This document shows positions 17,923-25,929 of a DNA stretch of 64,000 nt, piece by piece. The stretch lies in assembly GCF_002941025.1 (NCBI RefSeq), contig NZ_PTJS01000001.1, positions 1,426,001-1,490,000 of the forward strand, in the 5' to 3' direction. How positions within the stretch are numbered: position 1 is the first letter of the stretch; the number at the start of each line of letters is the position of its first letter. A program made the position numbers and the translations under genes. The notes under the pieces are model-generated. The model was not told where the DNA came from. It saw only the letters and a program-made list of their open reading frames with translations, and ran no database searches. Source of the DNA: Streptomyces sp. QL37. GTDB lineage: Bacteria; Actinomycetota; Actinomycetes; Streptomycetales; Streptomycetaceae.

Positions 17923-18114
17923 TCAGGAGTTGGTGTAGTTCTGCACGTTGTCGTAGAGCATCTCCGTCGCGATGAGGAAGACCTCGAAGGCGAGCACCGG
18001 GGTGGCCATCACAGGGTCTGCGGGGGTGTTCAGACCGAGGGTGGCGGTCCCCGAGAGTACCCCCGGGGTGACGTCGGTCAGGGATTCGTTGGCGAACTGG
18101 GCGACGATAGACAT
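17923..18114 (-). CDS. Linaridin-type RiPP precursor peptide
   Basis: The product has 63 residues. ATG at 18114 is preceded by AAAGGGACACC. The leader contains QFANESL (residues 6-12), matching the FANxxL motif of cypemycin precursor CypA, and PVMATP (34-39), matching the PxxxTP motif at which linaridin leaders end (CypA has PAMATP). Cleavage after Pro39 would leave a 24-residue core (40-63) starting VLAFEVFL and ending YTNS. The core has Thr at 50 and 61, Ser at 63, two Glu and one Asp, and no Cys. No AviCys ring can form, which agrees with the lack of a CypD-type decarboxylase gene nearby. Thr50 and Thr61 are the candidate dehydrobutyrine sites. Confidence 0.85.
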   Translation of the reverse strand: MSIVAQFANESLTDVTPGVLSGTATLGLNTPADPVMATPVLAFEVFLIATEMLYDNVQNYTNS

Positions 18115-18150
18115 GGTGTCCCTTTCTTTGTGATCCTTGTGCCGGATCTC

Positions 18151-18169
18151 CCGCCGGTCCCTCCGGCGG
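18151..18169. promoter_or_regulatory. Inverted repeat upstream of the precursor gene
   Basis: CCGCCGG and CCGGCGG form a 7-bp stem with loop TCCCT, 37 bases upstream of the precursor start. Copies of GGATCTCC flank it at 18143 and 18168. It lies in the 170-bp gap where a promoter or mRNA-stability element for the precursor would be expected. I cannot tell which from the sequence. Confidence 0.35.
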
Positions 18170-18284
18170 ATCTCCAGCGGAACGGTGACTGCTCCCCAGC
18201 GGGGCACAAGGCCCGTCTCGGCTGGGGGGCCCGCTCTCACGCGCGGCACGGCGGAGTGAGAGCGAGGCTCCCGGCCGACGCGGG

Positions 18285-18845
18285 CTAGGGCGTGGCTGCC
18301 GGCTGAGGGTGGTGCAGCGGGATGTGCTCGGAGGCGAACAAGGGGTCCACCGCGTGCGGGCCCTCACGCTCGGGGTGGGCCTGCAGCAGCATGAACTGGG
18401 TGTGGTCGGCCTCCGGCTCGTGCGGGATCCGGGTGGCCAGGTAGCCCTGGAGGATCCGGTAACCGGGGCTGGAGACCATACGGCCCATGTTCCCGGACGA
18501 GGCGTTGGCCGCCGTGATGATGACCTGGAGTGTGTCGAAGAGGACCTTGGGGGCACGGTTGCCCGCGTTCCAGGCCAGGCCGTACCAGGGCCGGTCCGCG
18601 GTCACCTCGGCCTCTTTCCAGGGGGCCGCCGTGCCACCGGTGATGTCCCGGTAGAGCAAGTGCACATCCGACATGCCCGGGTTGGGGCCGAAGAATCTCC
18701 AGTTGGGTCCCCGCAGGAAGCGCAGGGGCCCCCTCGTGACCAGATGGTCGAACCTACGGTCGGGGAGCTGATTCGCGGCGGTGCCGACCAACCACGCCGT
18801 GAGCCCGGTGGACACCGCCGCGTACACGGCGCGCTGCCCGTTCAT
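18285..18845 (-). CDS. Membrane-anchored linaridin cluster protein (LinG/DUF5819-like)
   Basis: The protein has 186 residues. ATG at 18845 overlaps the hydrolase stop (ATGA). The N-terminus has one hydrophobic helix (VYAAVSTGLTAWLVGTAANQ), then RFLRGPNWRFFGPNPGMSDVHLLYRD, a motif region typical of DUF5819-type proteins that often accompany HTTM/SdpB-like membrane proteins. In legonaridin-type clusters the roles of CypH are split between two neighbouring genes; this one with the alpha/beta hydrolase fits such a split. The biochemical role is unknown; participation in threonine dehydration is inferred from context. Confidence 0.6.
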   Translation of the reverse strand: MNGQRAVYAAVSTGLTAWLVGTAANQLPDRRFDHLVTRGPLRFLRGPNWRFFGPNPGMSDVHLLYRDITGGTAAPWKEAEVTADRPWYGLAWNAGNRAPKVLFDTLQVIITAANASSGNMGRMVSSPGYRILQGYLATRIPHEPEADHTQFMLLQAHPEREGPHAVDPLFASEHIPLHHPQPAATP

Positions 18846-19792
18846 GCTCCACACCCGGGAATGATCAGCTCGGCGAGGGCCTTTGCGTGCGCCTCCTCGG
18901 CGACGACCCCTATGTGGCCGGCGTCCTCGCGCACGTGGTGCCACGACTCAGCCGACAGTTCCAGCAACCGCTCCTGCGACGCACGGTGCTTCTCGGCACT
19001 GCGCGTGCCCTTCAGGGCCGTCACCACGTGCAACGGGACGGAGAGCCTGCCGACAGCCGGGTAGGCGCGCGCCGCCATGTACTCGCGGTACGCGGTGGCC
19101 CACACACGCGGCACGGCGTGGTACGCGGTCATGCTCTGCTTGACCTCTTCGGCGTAGAACTCGCGGGCCGGTGTCATCGGGCGCGGCACGTTGAGCCCCG
19201 TGGCGGCCCACACGTACTCCAGCAGCAGCCGCTGCCGCGTCCACAAGTCAGCGGGCAGGCCGAGACTGGCCCGCAGGTCGGCGATGATCGTGGGATCCAC
19301 CATCACCACGTGGGACAGCCCGGCATCCGCCCGTGAGGCGGCGTACGCGGCGGCCAAGTAGCCGCCGAGCGAGTGCCCCACCAGCACGAGCGGCAGGCCG
19401 TCGAGGTAGCGCTTGCGCAGCTCGTCGACGATCCCGAACTGCTCCTCCAAGGTGGCCCCGGGCAGCGGGCTGCTGAGCCCGTGGCCCGGCCGGTTGTAGC
19501 CCACGCAGGCCGCGTTCTCGGGCAGGTGCTTGCGCACCCAGGCCCACTGTTCGTGCGGAAGGCCGAGGCCATTGAAGAAGATCACGCCGAATTCGGCGTC
19601 CGGCGGACGCCGGTGATCGACCTCGACCACACTGCCATCGGCGCGAGGCATCGTGGAAAACGTCGCCACACGCCGGCGAGTACCGAGAAACCGCGTCTGC
19701 GCACCGATCGCCCAGCTGCCGACGCACAGCCCCGCCACGCCGATGGCGAACTTCCGTTCAATCGACATCGTCCTCACTATCGGCACGCCCAT
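18842..19792 (-). CDS. Alpha/beta hydrolase with N-terminal anchor (LinH/CypH-like)
   Basis: The protein has 316 residues. ATG at 19792 follows AAGGAG with a 5-base spacer. A membrane helix occupies about residues 14-31. The hydrolase domain has the oxyanion region NGLGLPHEQW, the nucleophile elbow VGHSLGGY (Ser141), an acidic residue in VMVDPT and the catalytic His in DAGHIGVV. CypH in cypemycin clusters also joins a membrane helix to an alpha/beta hydrolase fold and is essential for the peptide. First gene of the minus-strand cluster, coupled to the next by ATGA. Confidence 0.78.
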   Translation of the reverse strand: MGVPIVRTMSIERKFAIGVAGLCVGSWAIGAQTRFLGTRRRVATFSTMPRADGSVVEVDHRRPPDAEFGVIFFNGLGLPHEQWAWVRKHLPENAACVGYNRPGHGLSSPLPGATLEEQFGIVDELRKRYLDGLPLVLVGHSLGGYLAAAYAASRADAGLSHVVMVDPTIIADLRASLGLPADLWTRQRLLLEYVWAATGLNVPRPMTPAREFYAEEVKQSMTAYHAVPRVWATAYREYMAARAYPAVGRLSVPLHVVTALKGTRSAEKHRASQERLLELSAESWHHVREDAGHIGVVAEEAHAKALAELIIPGCGA

Positions 19793-20138
19793 CTCCTCTC
19801 CTTGTGCGTCCCAAGCACGTGTTTTTAATTCCCGGGTTCTGTCCTGGGCTTGGTGTCCGCTCCGATGCCGCGTGCTGCTCGCCGACGTGTCGGACCGTGC
19901 AAGGGCATGAGCGCGGGAGACCTTTGCCCCGGTGTGCCGCAGTGACGGTGCACCAGCCGGGTCCGGGTACCGCAGAGACTGCCGACCGTCGGCAGGCCGA
20001 AACAACGGCAACCGGCTGTCCCGGACAGTCGCGGGCTGTCCGAGCTGGTCAGGGCCTTGTCCGGATTGCGTCCCGGACAGCGAGGGATGGCGGAATTCCG
20101 TCGTTGCCCTTAAGACATGACCGCAGCAGGATGGCGTA
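19793..20138. promoter_or_regulatory. Divergent control region between cluster and its regulator
   Basis: This 346-bp gap separates the first linaridin gene (minus) from the HTH regulator (plus). Toward the regulator, TTGCCC (20103-20108), a 17-base spacer and CAGGAT (20126-20131) make a possible weak promoter. Toward the cluster, an A/T-rich stretch with a CACGTG palindrome lies about 25 bases before the hydrolase start. No gene is seen in between. Confidence 0.4.
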
Positions 20139-21107
20139 GTGGGGAACTTGGAGGAGGTGTCGCCGTACGAAGCCCGAGACGCTGCCGGTTTTATCGAGTC
20201 GATGCAGCAGCTCAAGGAACGTTCGGGGCTGACGTATCGCGAATTGGAGGAGCGGGCCACCCAAAGCGGTGACGTGCTGGCGCGCAGCACGCTGGCCGAC
20301 ATACTGCGACGGACGAGCCTGCCGCGACCCGACGTACTGGTCGCGTTTGTCCGCGCCTGTGGGGACGGTCAGCGGGTCGGCGCCTGGCTGGATGCCAGGG
20401 ACCGGATCGCCGCAGATATCGCTGCCGCGCCCGCCACGACGCCGAGCTCCGTGCCCGAAGTCGACGCCACGGCCGAGGCTCACCTGCAAACCGAGGAATC
20501 CACGGGCTTGCGGCCCCGCCGGACCAAGCGACGCACGGTCGCGCTCGCGGCCACGCTCATGGTCCCGCTGCTCGCCCTGGCCGCCTGGCAGTTACTCCCC
20601 GACGGCTCCGAAGCTCCGGGCGCAGGCGCACCGGCTACTGCCACCGCCTCCCGGACTCCCGCCGACGGCTGGGTCACCATCCGCCCCGCCCGCACACCCG
20701 ACCTCTGCCTCACCGACGGACGCGACCGCGACGGCACCTACAACAGCGCCGTCGCCGTCCAACTCCCCTGCGCCCAGGCCGCCGTGCCGCGCACCTATCT
20801 CGAACCGGTCGGCGAGGGCCGCTATCGCATCCAGTGGCACCACCCCCAGATGGGAAAGGGATGCCTGACGGTCATGGGCGCCGACCAGATCAAGGGCATG
20901 CTCGAACCACGTGATGACTGCACGCAAGGCACTCTGTTCCGCCTGGAACCCACCGCCGCTGACAGCGCCGGGGCTTTCCGGCTTCGCCCGGCCCACAGCA
21001 GCCGGTGCATCGGCATCCTCGACAACGACACCACCGAGGGTGCCGAAGCGATCGAAGAACCATGTACCGGAGCAGCCGACCAGCGGTTCCTCATCCGTAC
21101 TGGGTGA
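20139..21107 (+). CDS. Membrane-anchored HTH regulator with ricin-like C-domain
   Basis: The protein has 322 residues; GTG start at 20139. Residues about 15-75 (FIESMQQLKERSGLTYRELEERA, then STLADILRR) form an XRE-type HTH. A basic stretch and one membrane helix follow (about 130-150, VALAATLMVPLLALAAW). The outside part has repeated W/C-containing strands (DLCLTDGR, GKGCLTVM, SSRCIGILDN) like a ricin-type beta-trefoil. Such one-protein receptors could sense a peptide or sugar outside the cell and act at DNA inside. Divergent to the linaridin genes, it is the likely cluster regulator. Confidence 0.75.
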   Translation: MGNLEEVSPYEARDAAGFIESMQQLKERSGLTYRELEERATQSGDVLARSTLADILRRTSLPRPDVLVAFVRACGDGQRVGAWLDARDRIAADIAAAPATTPSSVPEVDATAEAHLQTEESTGLRPRRTKRRTVALAATLMVPLLALAAWQLLPDGSEAPGAGAPATATASRTPADGWVTIRPARTPDLCLTDGRDRDGTYNSAVAVQLPCAQAAVPRTYLEPVGEGRYRIQWHHPQMGKGCLTVMGADQIKGMLEPRDDCTQGTLFRLEPTAADSAGAFRLRPAHSSRCIGILDNDTTEGAEAIEEPCTGAADQRFLIRTG

Positions 21108-21275
21108 CGGTCTTCACTGGGGCCGGCTGCAGGAGCAGGCACTCGGCCGGCTCCTCGCCCGAGGCTGGGGGCCGTCGAGAAGCAATCGGGCCATGCACAC
21201 TGTAGTGGCCAGTGGCCGGAGGCGAGCCAAAGCCTCAACGAATTCCAGGAAAGGCGGCTCTCTCATCCTCCTCGT

Positions 21276-22337
21276 GTGAGCTCAGCTCAGGACTGGGCTG
21301 CGTTCCAGGATGCCCCGATGCGAGGAATAGTGCACGGTCGGAATAACCCCCTCCCGCCAGTAATCCGCGAGATCACCAAGGACTCCCTGACCGAGTACTT
21401 CGGCACCCCGGCGGTGAAGTCGGTCAAGCGAAAACTCGACCCCGACTTGCCCACCGTCCACTGGTGGATCACCGCACCGGTCGCCCAGGCCATCGAGACC
21501 GCCATGCACTTGTCGATGCACGACACCCTCGCGTTCGCCGCAGTCGCCCCGCGCTTCAAGGGTGAAGGCTTCACCAGCCAGACCGCCATCAACCGCTTCA
21601 TCAAGCACGTCAACCGGCACCGGCACACCACGGGCCTCGCCGAGGTCCCGCTGGGCAAGGTCACCCCCCACATGTTCCGGCGGACGATGGCCATGCTCAC
21701 CCGCGACTACCCAGGGTCCGAGATCGCCGTCGGGATGCAGCTCAAGCACGCGGCCACCCGGGCCCTGGCCAACCGCTCTACGCAGGGTTACATGGACCAC
21801 GACCCCTCCTGGGCCCGTCACCTCACCACGGCCATCGCCGAACGCCGCTTCCACCGACTCCGGGACCTGTTCGACGCCGACAGCCGCGGCGAGACCATCG
21901 GTTACGGCCCTGGGGCAGACCACATGCGCCAGGCGTTCGCCGCAGTCCGAGAGAAGGCCGAAGCGCTCCGAGCCAGCGGGAAGGCCCAGCGCGGCGACAT
22001 CCTCGTCGAGCATGGCTTGCTCAAGCGCACCCGTCTGTCGATCCGGTTCGGCAAGCTCAACCACTGCACTTTCGACGAGAACAACCCCGTCGGGGCGAAA
22101 TGCCTCGAAGACGCCGTCGTCCCCGTGGGCCACCGCGGACCGCTCATTGACCGCTGCCAGCCGGCGCGCTGCGGAAACAGCATCATCGCCCCCGAGCACC
22201 TGCCGATCTGGCGGGCCGAGCACGCCTCCCTGACCCAGCTGCGAACCCTCCCCGCCCTCCCGGCGAACCGCAGAGCCCTGATCGACCAGCAGATCCGCGA
22301 CGTCGAGATCGCCCTCACCAAGGCAGGTGAAGCATGA
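21276..22337 (+). pseudogene. C-terminal half of third trio recombinase
   Basis: The open frame of 353 codons begins with about 30 codons of insertion-derived DNA. Native sequence starts near 21366 (REITKDSLTEYFG). It contains the catalytic HMFRRT (H-x-x-R, about residue 134), LKHAATRALANRSTQGYM with the nucleophilic Tyr, and a later cysteine-containing region (CTFDENNPVGAKC). It continues the protein that stops at 8547. If translated alone it lacks the first catalytic Arg and the DNA-binding half. The stop overlaps the next gene (ATGA). Confidence 0.85.
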
Positions 22338-22774
22338 CTGTCCCAAGCCAGCCAGGGCTCTCGCCAAAGACCGAGAAGGCCCTGCGGGAGGCCATGGAAC
22401 GGCTGTTCACCGGCCGACCTGTCCGAACCGACGGCAAGCTCACCAAGCAGAACCTCTGGCGCGAGGCCGGCGTCAGCCGAGCCACTATGAACCGCGCGAC
22501 CGCAGTGCTCGCCGACTGGGACGACCGGGTCAGCCAGAGCGCGGCCAGCAAGCACCACCAGGCCCATGCTGCTGAGATCGCCCGGCTCCGCCGCCAGCTG
22601 AGAGACAGCCGACACGAGCGACAACGACTCCAGGACGAGGTTGATGCCGCGGCCACCGTCATCGCGGCCCTGTTCGCCGAGAACTCCGCACTTCGCGAGC
22701 AGGGTCTTAGTTCCCCAGCCATCGTGGTCCCGTTCAGTCGGTCACGAGACCAGCCGCAACGACCGCTCGACTAG
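22334..22774 (+). CDS. TnpC-like coiled-coil DNA-binding protein
   Basis: The protein has 146 residues. The first half has a HTH-like segment (KLTKQNLWREAGVSRATMNR, about 36-55). A coiled coil follows (about 75-120, with EIARLRRQLRDSRHERQRL). The size and layout are like TnpC of Tn554 and the accessory protein found beside actinobacterial recombinase trios, where it affects orientation or efficiency of transposition. Start overlaps the third recombinase by 4 bp. Its TAG stop shares CTAG with the stop of the convergent nuclease gene. Confidence 0.75.
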   Translation: MTVPSQPGLSPKTEKALREAMERLFTGRPVRTDGKLTKQNLWREAGVSRATMNRATAVLADWDDRVSQSAASKHHQAHAAEIARLRRQLRDSRHERQRLQDEVDAAATVIAALFAENSALREQGLSSPAIVVPFSRSRDQPQRPLD

Positions 22775-24135
22775 CGGTTGTCGCTTGGTCCAGTACCGCC
22801 TGATGCGTCGAAGAGGGTCGGCTGATCGGATGACTCTCGCCGGTCCGGAACCTTCCCAGCCGACCCTCGAAAAGCCAAGTCATGAATCCCACGGAGCGAA
22901 GAAGCAACCTGCCGACCTGCAATATTCTCCAGGCACTTCAGCCCTACCAAGAGAAGCCCCTTATGCTCCGTGGTGAAAAGATGGGCGAAGGATTCGGCCT
23001 TCCAGGCTCCATCGCCCAATAGGGCATCGAAGCAAGTCAGCTCTGCCGTCTGCAGAAGCCCACTGGCCACTTGGGGGTTCTCGCGAAGGCGCTCGACGAA
23101 GTCCAGATAGTAGTCGATATAGGGAGGGGGCGAAGCAATGGCATCCCTCAACGAGGGAACTTCGACACGAATCGGTTCGGCGCCTGCTTCGACATAAGCC
23201 TTATGGGTTCTATCTTGAACGAAGCGGAAAAGCGCGTCCGCCTTCTCCAACATTGGCAGCACATAGACGTCGTCGGCGTCACCGACAGTCAGCGCGCTCT
23301 CGAGGCGAGCTCGAAGCATATTCCGCGGCACAGCATCCAGACGTCCTGCATCCTGGAGTCCTGCCAGCAGTACTGCCATCAAGCTGTGTCCGGAAAGCAC
23401 GAGTGCTGCTGGTTCGGGAAGGACGCCTTGCTTTTCAACAGCGGCACCGAAGGCCTGAACGGCACCAACCAGGCTAGCCGAGTCGGCTAGAAGCGCATCT
23501 CCTCGCAAGAATCGTGCGAGGCCATTAGGAATCCCAGGAAGTCCCTTAAGTTGAGTTGTGGTCCTCGACTCGGCGCTAAGACAAGCTGGTCCGTCGAGAT
23601 GCGCAAACCTCTCCGGGAGCCAAGCGTGGGCTTTCTCTCGCCTGGCAATCATAGCTTCGTCCATCACGACAATTTTCAGCTTGCGGGCAAGACTTTGACC
23701 GCGCGGACTTACTACCTGACGAACTAGGGTCACTCGATCCAGGTTCAGCAGTTCCCTGAAACCGGCGAGCCATAGAATGGTGTCGGGTTCGCCGCTCTGC
23801 CCCTTCCCACTCTTGCATTCAAGGCTTGAGCGCGAAACGCGCAGCCGCGAATCGATATCGAGCGAGAGGATGTCGATGTCTGTGAGTACATCGCGGCCGC
23901 TATCCGCATCGTCTGCTGGCACTGGAACACGGAGGCGCGCGTGAGCGCCTTCGGCGAATTCCAGCCGCGCCACGCGCCTCTCCAGCTGTCCCCCGGGAGT
24001 TTCCGAAGGCCTCGTTCCAGCTTCGGTCCGCCGGCTTGAGGTGCGGGCCGAGCGGCGACGTCCGTCGCCCGCTCTCACCTGGCTACCGCTCGCCGACTTG
24101 GACGGTGCACGCTCGGGTGAGCCGTCGTTGGTCAC
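22771..24135 (-). CDS. PD-(D/E)XK nuclease-like protein, partner of the upstream gene
   Basis: The protein has 454 residues. GTG at 24135 overlaps the stop of the upstream gene (GTGA). The first ~50 residues are basic and Ser-rich. Then comes DVLTDIDILSLDIDSRLRVS and SRSSLECKSGKGQ: Asp86/Asp88 and Glu106-x-Lys108 give the D...ExK pattern of PD-(D/E)XK nucleases. The rest is helical without a known motif. It forms a tight pair with a winged-helix-like protein and lies next to mobile genes, which suggests a defence or DNA-processing function, but I do not recognise a described system. Confidence 0.65.
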   Translation of the reverse strand: MTNDGSPERAPSKSASGSQVRAGDGRRRSARTSSRRTEAGTRPSETPGGQLERRVARLEFAEGAHARLRVPVPADDADSGRDVLTDIDILSLDIDSRLRVSRSSLECKSGKGQSGEPDTILWLAGFRELLNLDRVTLVRQVVSPRGQSLARKLKIVVMDEAMIARREKAHAWLPERFAHLDGPACLSAESRTTTQLKGLPGIPNGLARFLRGDALLADSASLVGAVQAFGAAVEKQGVLPEPAALVLSGHSLMAVLLAGLQDAGRLDAVPRNMLRARLESALTVGDADDVYVLPMLEKADALFRFVQDRTHKAYVEAGAEPIRVEVPSLRDAIASPPPYIDYYLDFVERLRENPQVASGLLQTAELTCFDALLGDGAWKAESFAHLFTTEHKGLLLVGLKCLENIAGRQVASSLRGIHDLAFRGSAGKVPDRRESSDQPTLFDASGGTGPSDNR

Positions 24136-25472
24136 GGCTGCCCACCAAACATGCGCTTCACTGGGACCTCTCTAAGGGCTGCGATGAGCCTGGCCTGCTC
24201 TACTTCATCGATACCCGCCGTCAGCGCCAGGCGAGCACGCTCCTTGTCCACATGAACGTAGGAGCGCTGAGCTCGCAGTGCTGCAATATCAGAACTTTCG
24301 CCCTCTGCCCCTTCACGGCTATCGAGCATCTTGAGTGCGTCCCTAGCGACATCAGGCTGCAGGAGCTGAAGGCTATACCTTCCGGGTGTCATTCCATCGA
24401 CGACCTTCACCACGCCAGCCTTCTCCAGCATCGGATAGTCAGTGCCGATAGACGTGACGTTGCCGGCGATGCCGCGGTTGATCAACGAACGTAGAAAGAC
24501 GTCGGGCGAATGCAGCTTGAACTGGGCATACGTGGCGGCATAGACCATGGAGCCAACCAGCTGACGGACATGACCGGATACGTCGGCCACGCTTCCGCCG
24601 AAGGGGTCGCGCCCAAGATGGGGAGTGAAGAGGAACCCTCGTTCCACCCCGCCGTCGGATGTCTGCACCACTGACCGCTGCACAAGGTTCTGCGATACGG
24701 CAAAGTCAATCCATCTACGCTCAGTCGACGTGACCCGCTCTTCAGGCATGCCGGGATTCTCCGCCAGCTCCTCAAGCAGCGCGGTGACTTCTGACGTCCC
24801 CTTGGCGTCCGCAGCTCGAAGCGCGGCCTGGGCGATCGAGTCGCCCTGAACCCAGATGTTGGGGTTATACAGAACCTCGCGGCCATCAGCGGCGGTCACG
24901 CGGCGGATTAGACCGGTGTGAGTGAGGTGCCGCAAAGCCGCCTCCGCGCTCTCCTCGCTGCCACCAACCCCATCGGCCGTCGCCGCCGTCTGCAATGCGG
25001 CGTCGACGAGAAGCGGCTGCAGTGCCGTTGCACGAAGGAGCGCCAGTGCGGCGCGTTCCACTGCAGTGGCCATGACCGTCTGCAGCAACACCGGAGCAGC
25101 CAGAACGAGATCACCACGAGTGGGAATCCGCTCTGTGATCGAAACCGCCACTCCGTTGTCGTCCCTCTCGACGGAAACCCACCCAAGGCTCTCCATCGTG
25201 ACGAGCACAGCGTTGAGATTGCGAGTCCCTACGCCAACGTCAAAGCCAATTGCTTGCACCCGACGAGCGCTACTGCTGGTGCTTCCCTGGAGCCGGAAGG
25301 CCATGTCCAGAGTCCAGCCAGCGAACTCAAGCTGTTCGAGGGCCGCCCGCTCCGGGCTCATCTGATAGGCCGAAAGATGCCGGGAGAGCCCCAAGCACAG
25401 CTCAGCGTCCGTCAAGAAAGTCAAAGCGCCCCCTACCTGGCCAGGAACTCTCTGCGCGCGCTCCCCCAGCAC
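24132..25472 (-). CDS. Hypothetical winged-helix-rich protein, partner of the nuclease
   Basis: The protein has 446 residues from ATG 25472. A TTG start a little inside (near LTFLTDAEL, with AGGGGG upstream) is also possible. Several segments look like winged helices (for example GTRNLNAVLVTMESLGWVSVERDDNGVAVSI and SAEAALRHLTHTGLIRRV), and the C-terminus is helical and charged. No enzyme motif seen. Coupled by GTGA to the PD-(D/E)XK gene, it may recognise DNA or a partner protein and direct the nuclease. Base composition and codon use are slightly less GC-extreme than neighbours, in keeping with transfer. Confidence 0.6.
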   Translation of the reverse strand: MLGERAQRVPGQVGGALTFLTDAELCLGLSRHLSAYQMSPERAALEQLEFAGWTLDMAFRLQGSTSSSARRVQAIGFDVGVGTRNLNAVLVTMESLGWVSVERDDNGVAVSITERIPTRGDLVLAAPVLLQTVMATAVERAALALLRATALQPLLVDAALQTAATADGVGGSEESAEAALRHLTHTGLIRRVTAADGREVLYNPNIWVQGDSIAQAALRAADAKGTSEVTALLEELAENPGMPEERVTSTERRWIDFAVSQNLVQRSVVQTSDGGVERGFLFTPHLGRDPFGGSVADVSGHVRQLVGSMVYAATYAQFKLHSPDVFLRSLINRGIAGNVTSIGTDYPMLEKAGVVKVVDGMTPGRYSLQLLQPDVARDALKMLDSREGAEGESSDIAALRAQRSYVHVDKERARLALTAGIDEVEQARLIAALREVPVKRMFGGQP

Positions 25473-25539
25473 GGCACACCGCGATCACCCTACGCCGCGT
25501 CGCCTCGGGCCGCCCCTCGTTTGGCCCCCAGGGTGTCTC

Positions 25540-25914
25540 ATGAGACATGGGCAAGTCTGGAGAACGACGGCTTCCGGGCACTGCTCTTCACCCCGCTCCG
25601 CGCGGGTGACCCGGTGCTGTTGCAGACCCGGCGCGGGGCCAACCGCTTCCCCGACCTGGCCGCCGCCGCACCGGCAGATCAAGCACACGATCCCTGAACC
25701 CAGGGACGAGCGAGCAAACCGTCAACGGCGGGGCAGCAAGGGCGGCCGGCCAACCGGCTTCGACACAACGGTCTACCGGCGCCGCAATGAGGTCGAGCGC
25801 ACCATCAACCGGCTCAAGACGTTCCGTGCGGTCTCCACGCGCTACGACAAGAGGGCGTATGTCTTCCACGGGACGGTCACGGTCGCGGCGATCCGATTGT
25901 GGCTCCGCCCGTGA
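25540..25914 (+). pseudogene. IS5-family transposase remnant
   Basis: Only the C-terminal part of a transposase is recognisable: TIPEPRDERANRQRRGSKGG, then TTVYRRRNEVERTINRLK and RAVSTRYDKRAY, typical of the catalytic-Glu end of IS5-group transposases. The N-terminal two thirds are missing. The preceding frame fragment (SLENDGFRALLFTPLR) is unrelated. A perfect 12-bp palindrome GTCTCATGAGAC (25535-25546) lies at the left edge and may be an IS end. This covers the gap between the nuclease pair and the SUKH gene. Confidence 0.6.
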
Positions 25915-25929
25915 CCTTTACGTCCTCGC

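Larger units (their letters stand above)
8489..21372. mobile_element. 12.9-kb island carrying a linaridin cluster, inserted in recombinase C
   Basis: The island is bounded by GCGAGA copies at 8489-8494 and 21367-21372. The left end carries its own three-gene recombination module (8670-12492). The rest holds the linaridin cluster (12630-19792, minus strand) and a divergent HTH regulator (20139-21107). The boundary is inferred from the exact place where the third trio recombinase breaks and resumes. Removal between the hexamers restores the reading frame. A 6-bp common core is typical of tyrosine-recombinase integration. I found no convincing terminal inverted repeats. Confidence 0.75.
4057..22774 (+). 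mobile_element. Recombinase-trio (RIT/Tn554-like) cassette with nested island
   Basis: The cassette consists of two intact tyrosine recombinases (4057-5529, 5501-7393), a third split into two parts (7390-8547 and 21276-22337) and a coiled-coil TnpC-like protein (22334-22774). All are on the plus strand with coupled starts. Three adjacent recombinases define recombinase-in-trio elements, and the added coiled-coil gene recalls Tn554 tnpC. Outer ends and target duplications were not identified. The PD-(D/E)XK gene pair to the right ends in a stop that overlaps the last cassette gene, so it may be cargo. Confidence 0.7.

Noticed and set aside
12630..19792. Daptide or lanthipeptide cluster
   Set aside because: No aminotransferase, oxidative decarboxylase pair or lanthionine synthetase is present, and the precursor has no cysteine; the FAN and PxxxTP motifs point to linaridins.
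21282..22367. 361-codon minus-strand frame opposite the recombinase fragment
   Set aside because: Antisense shadow; the plus strand has clear recombinase motifs and coupled starts.
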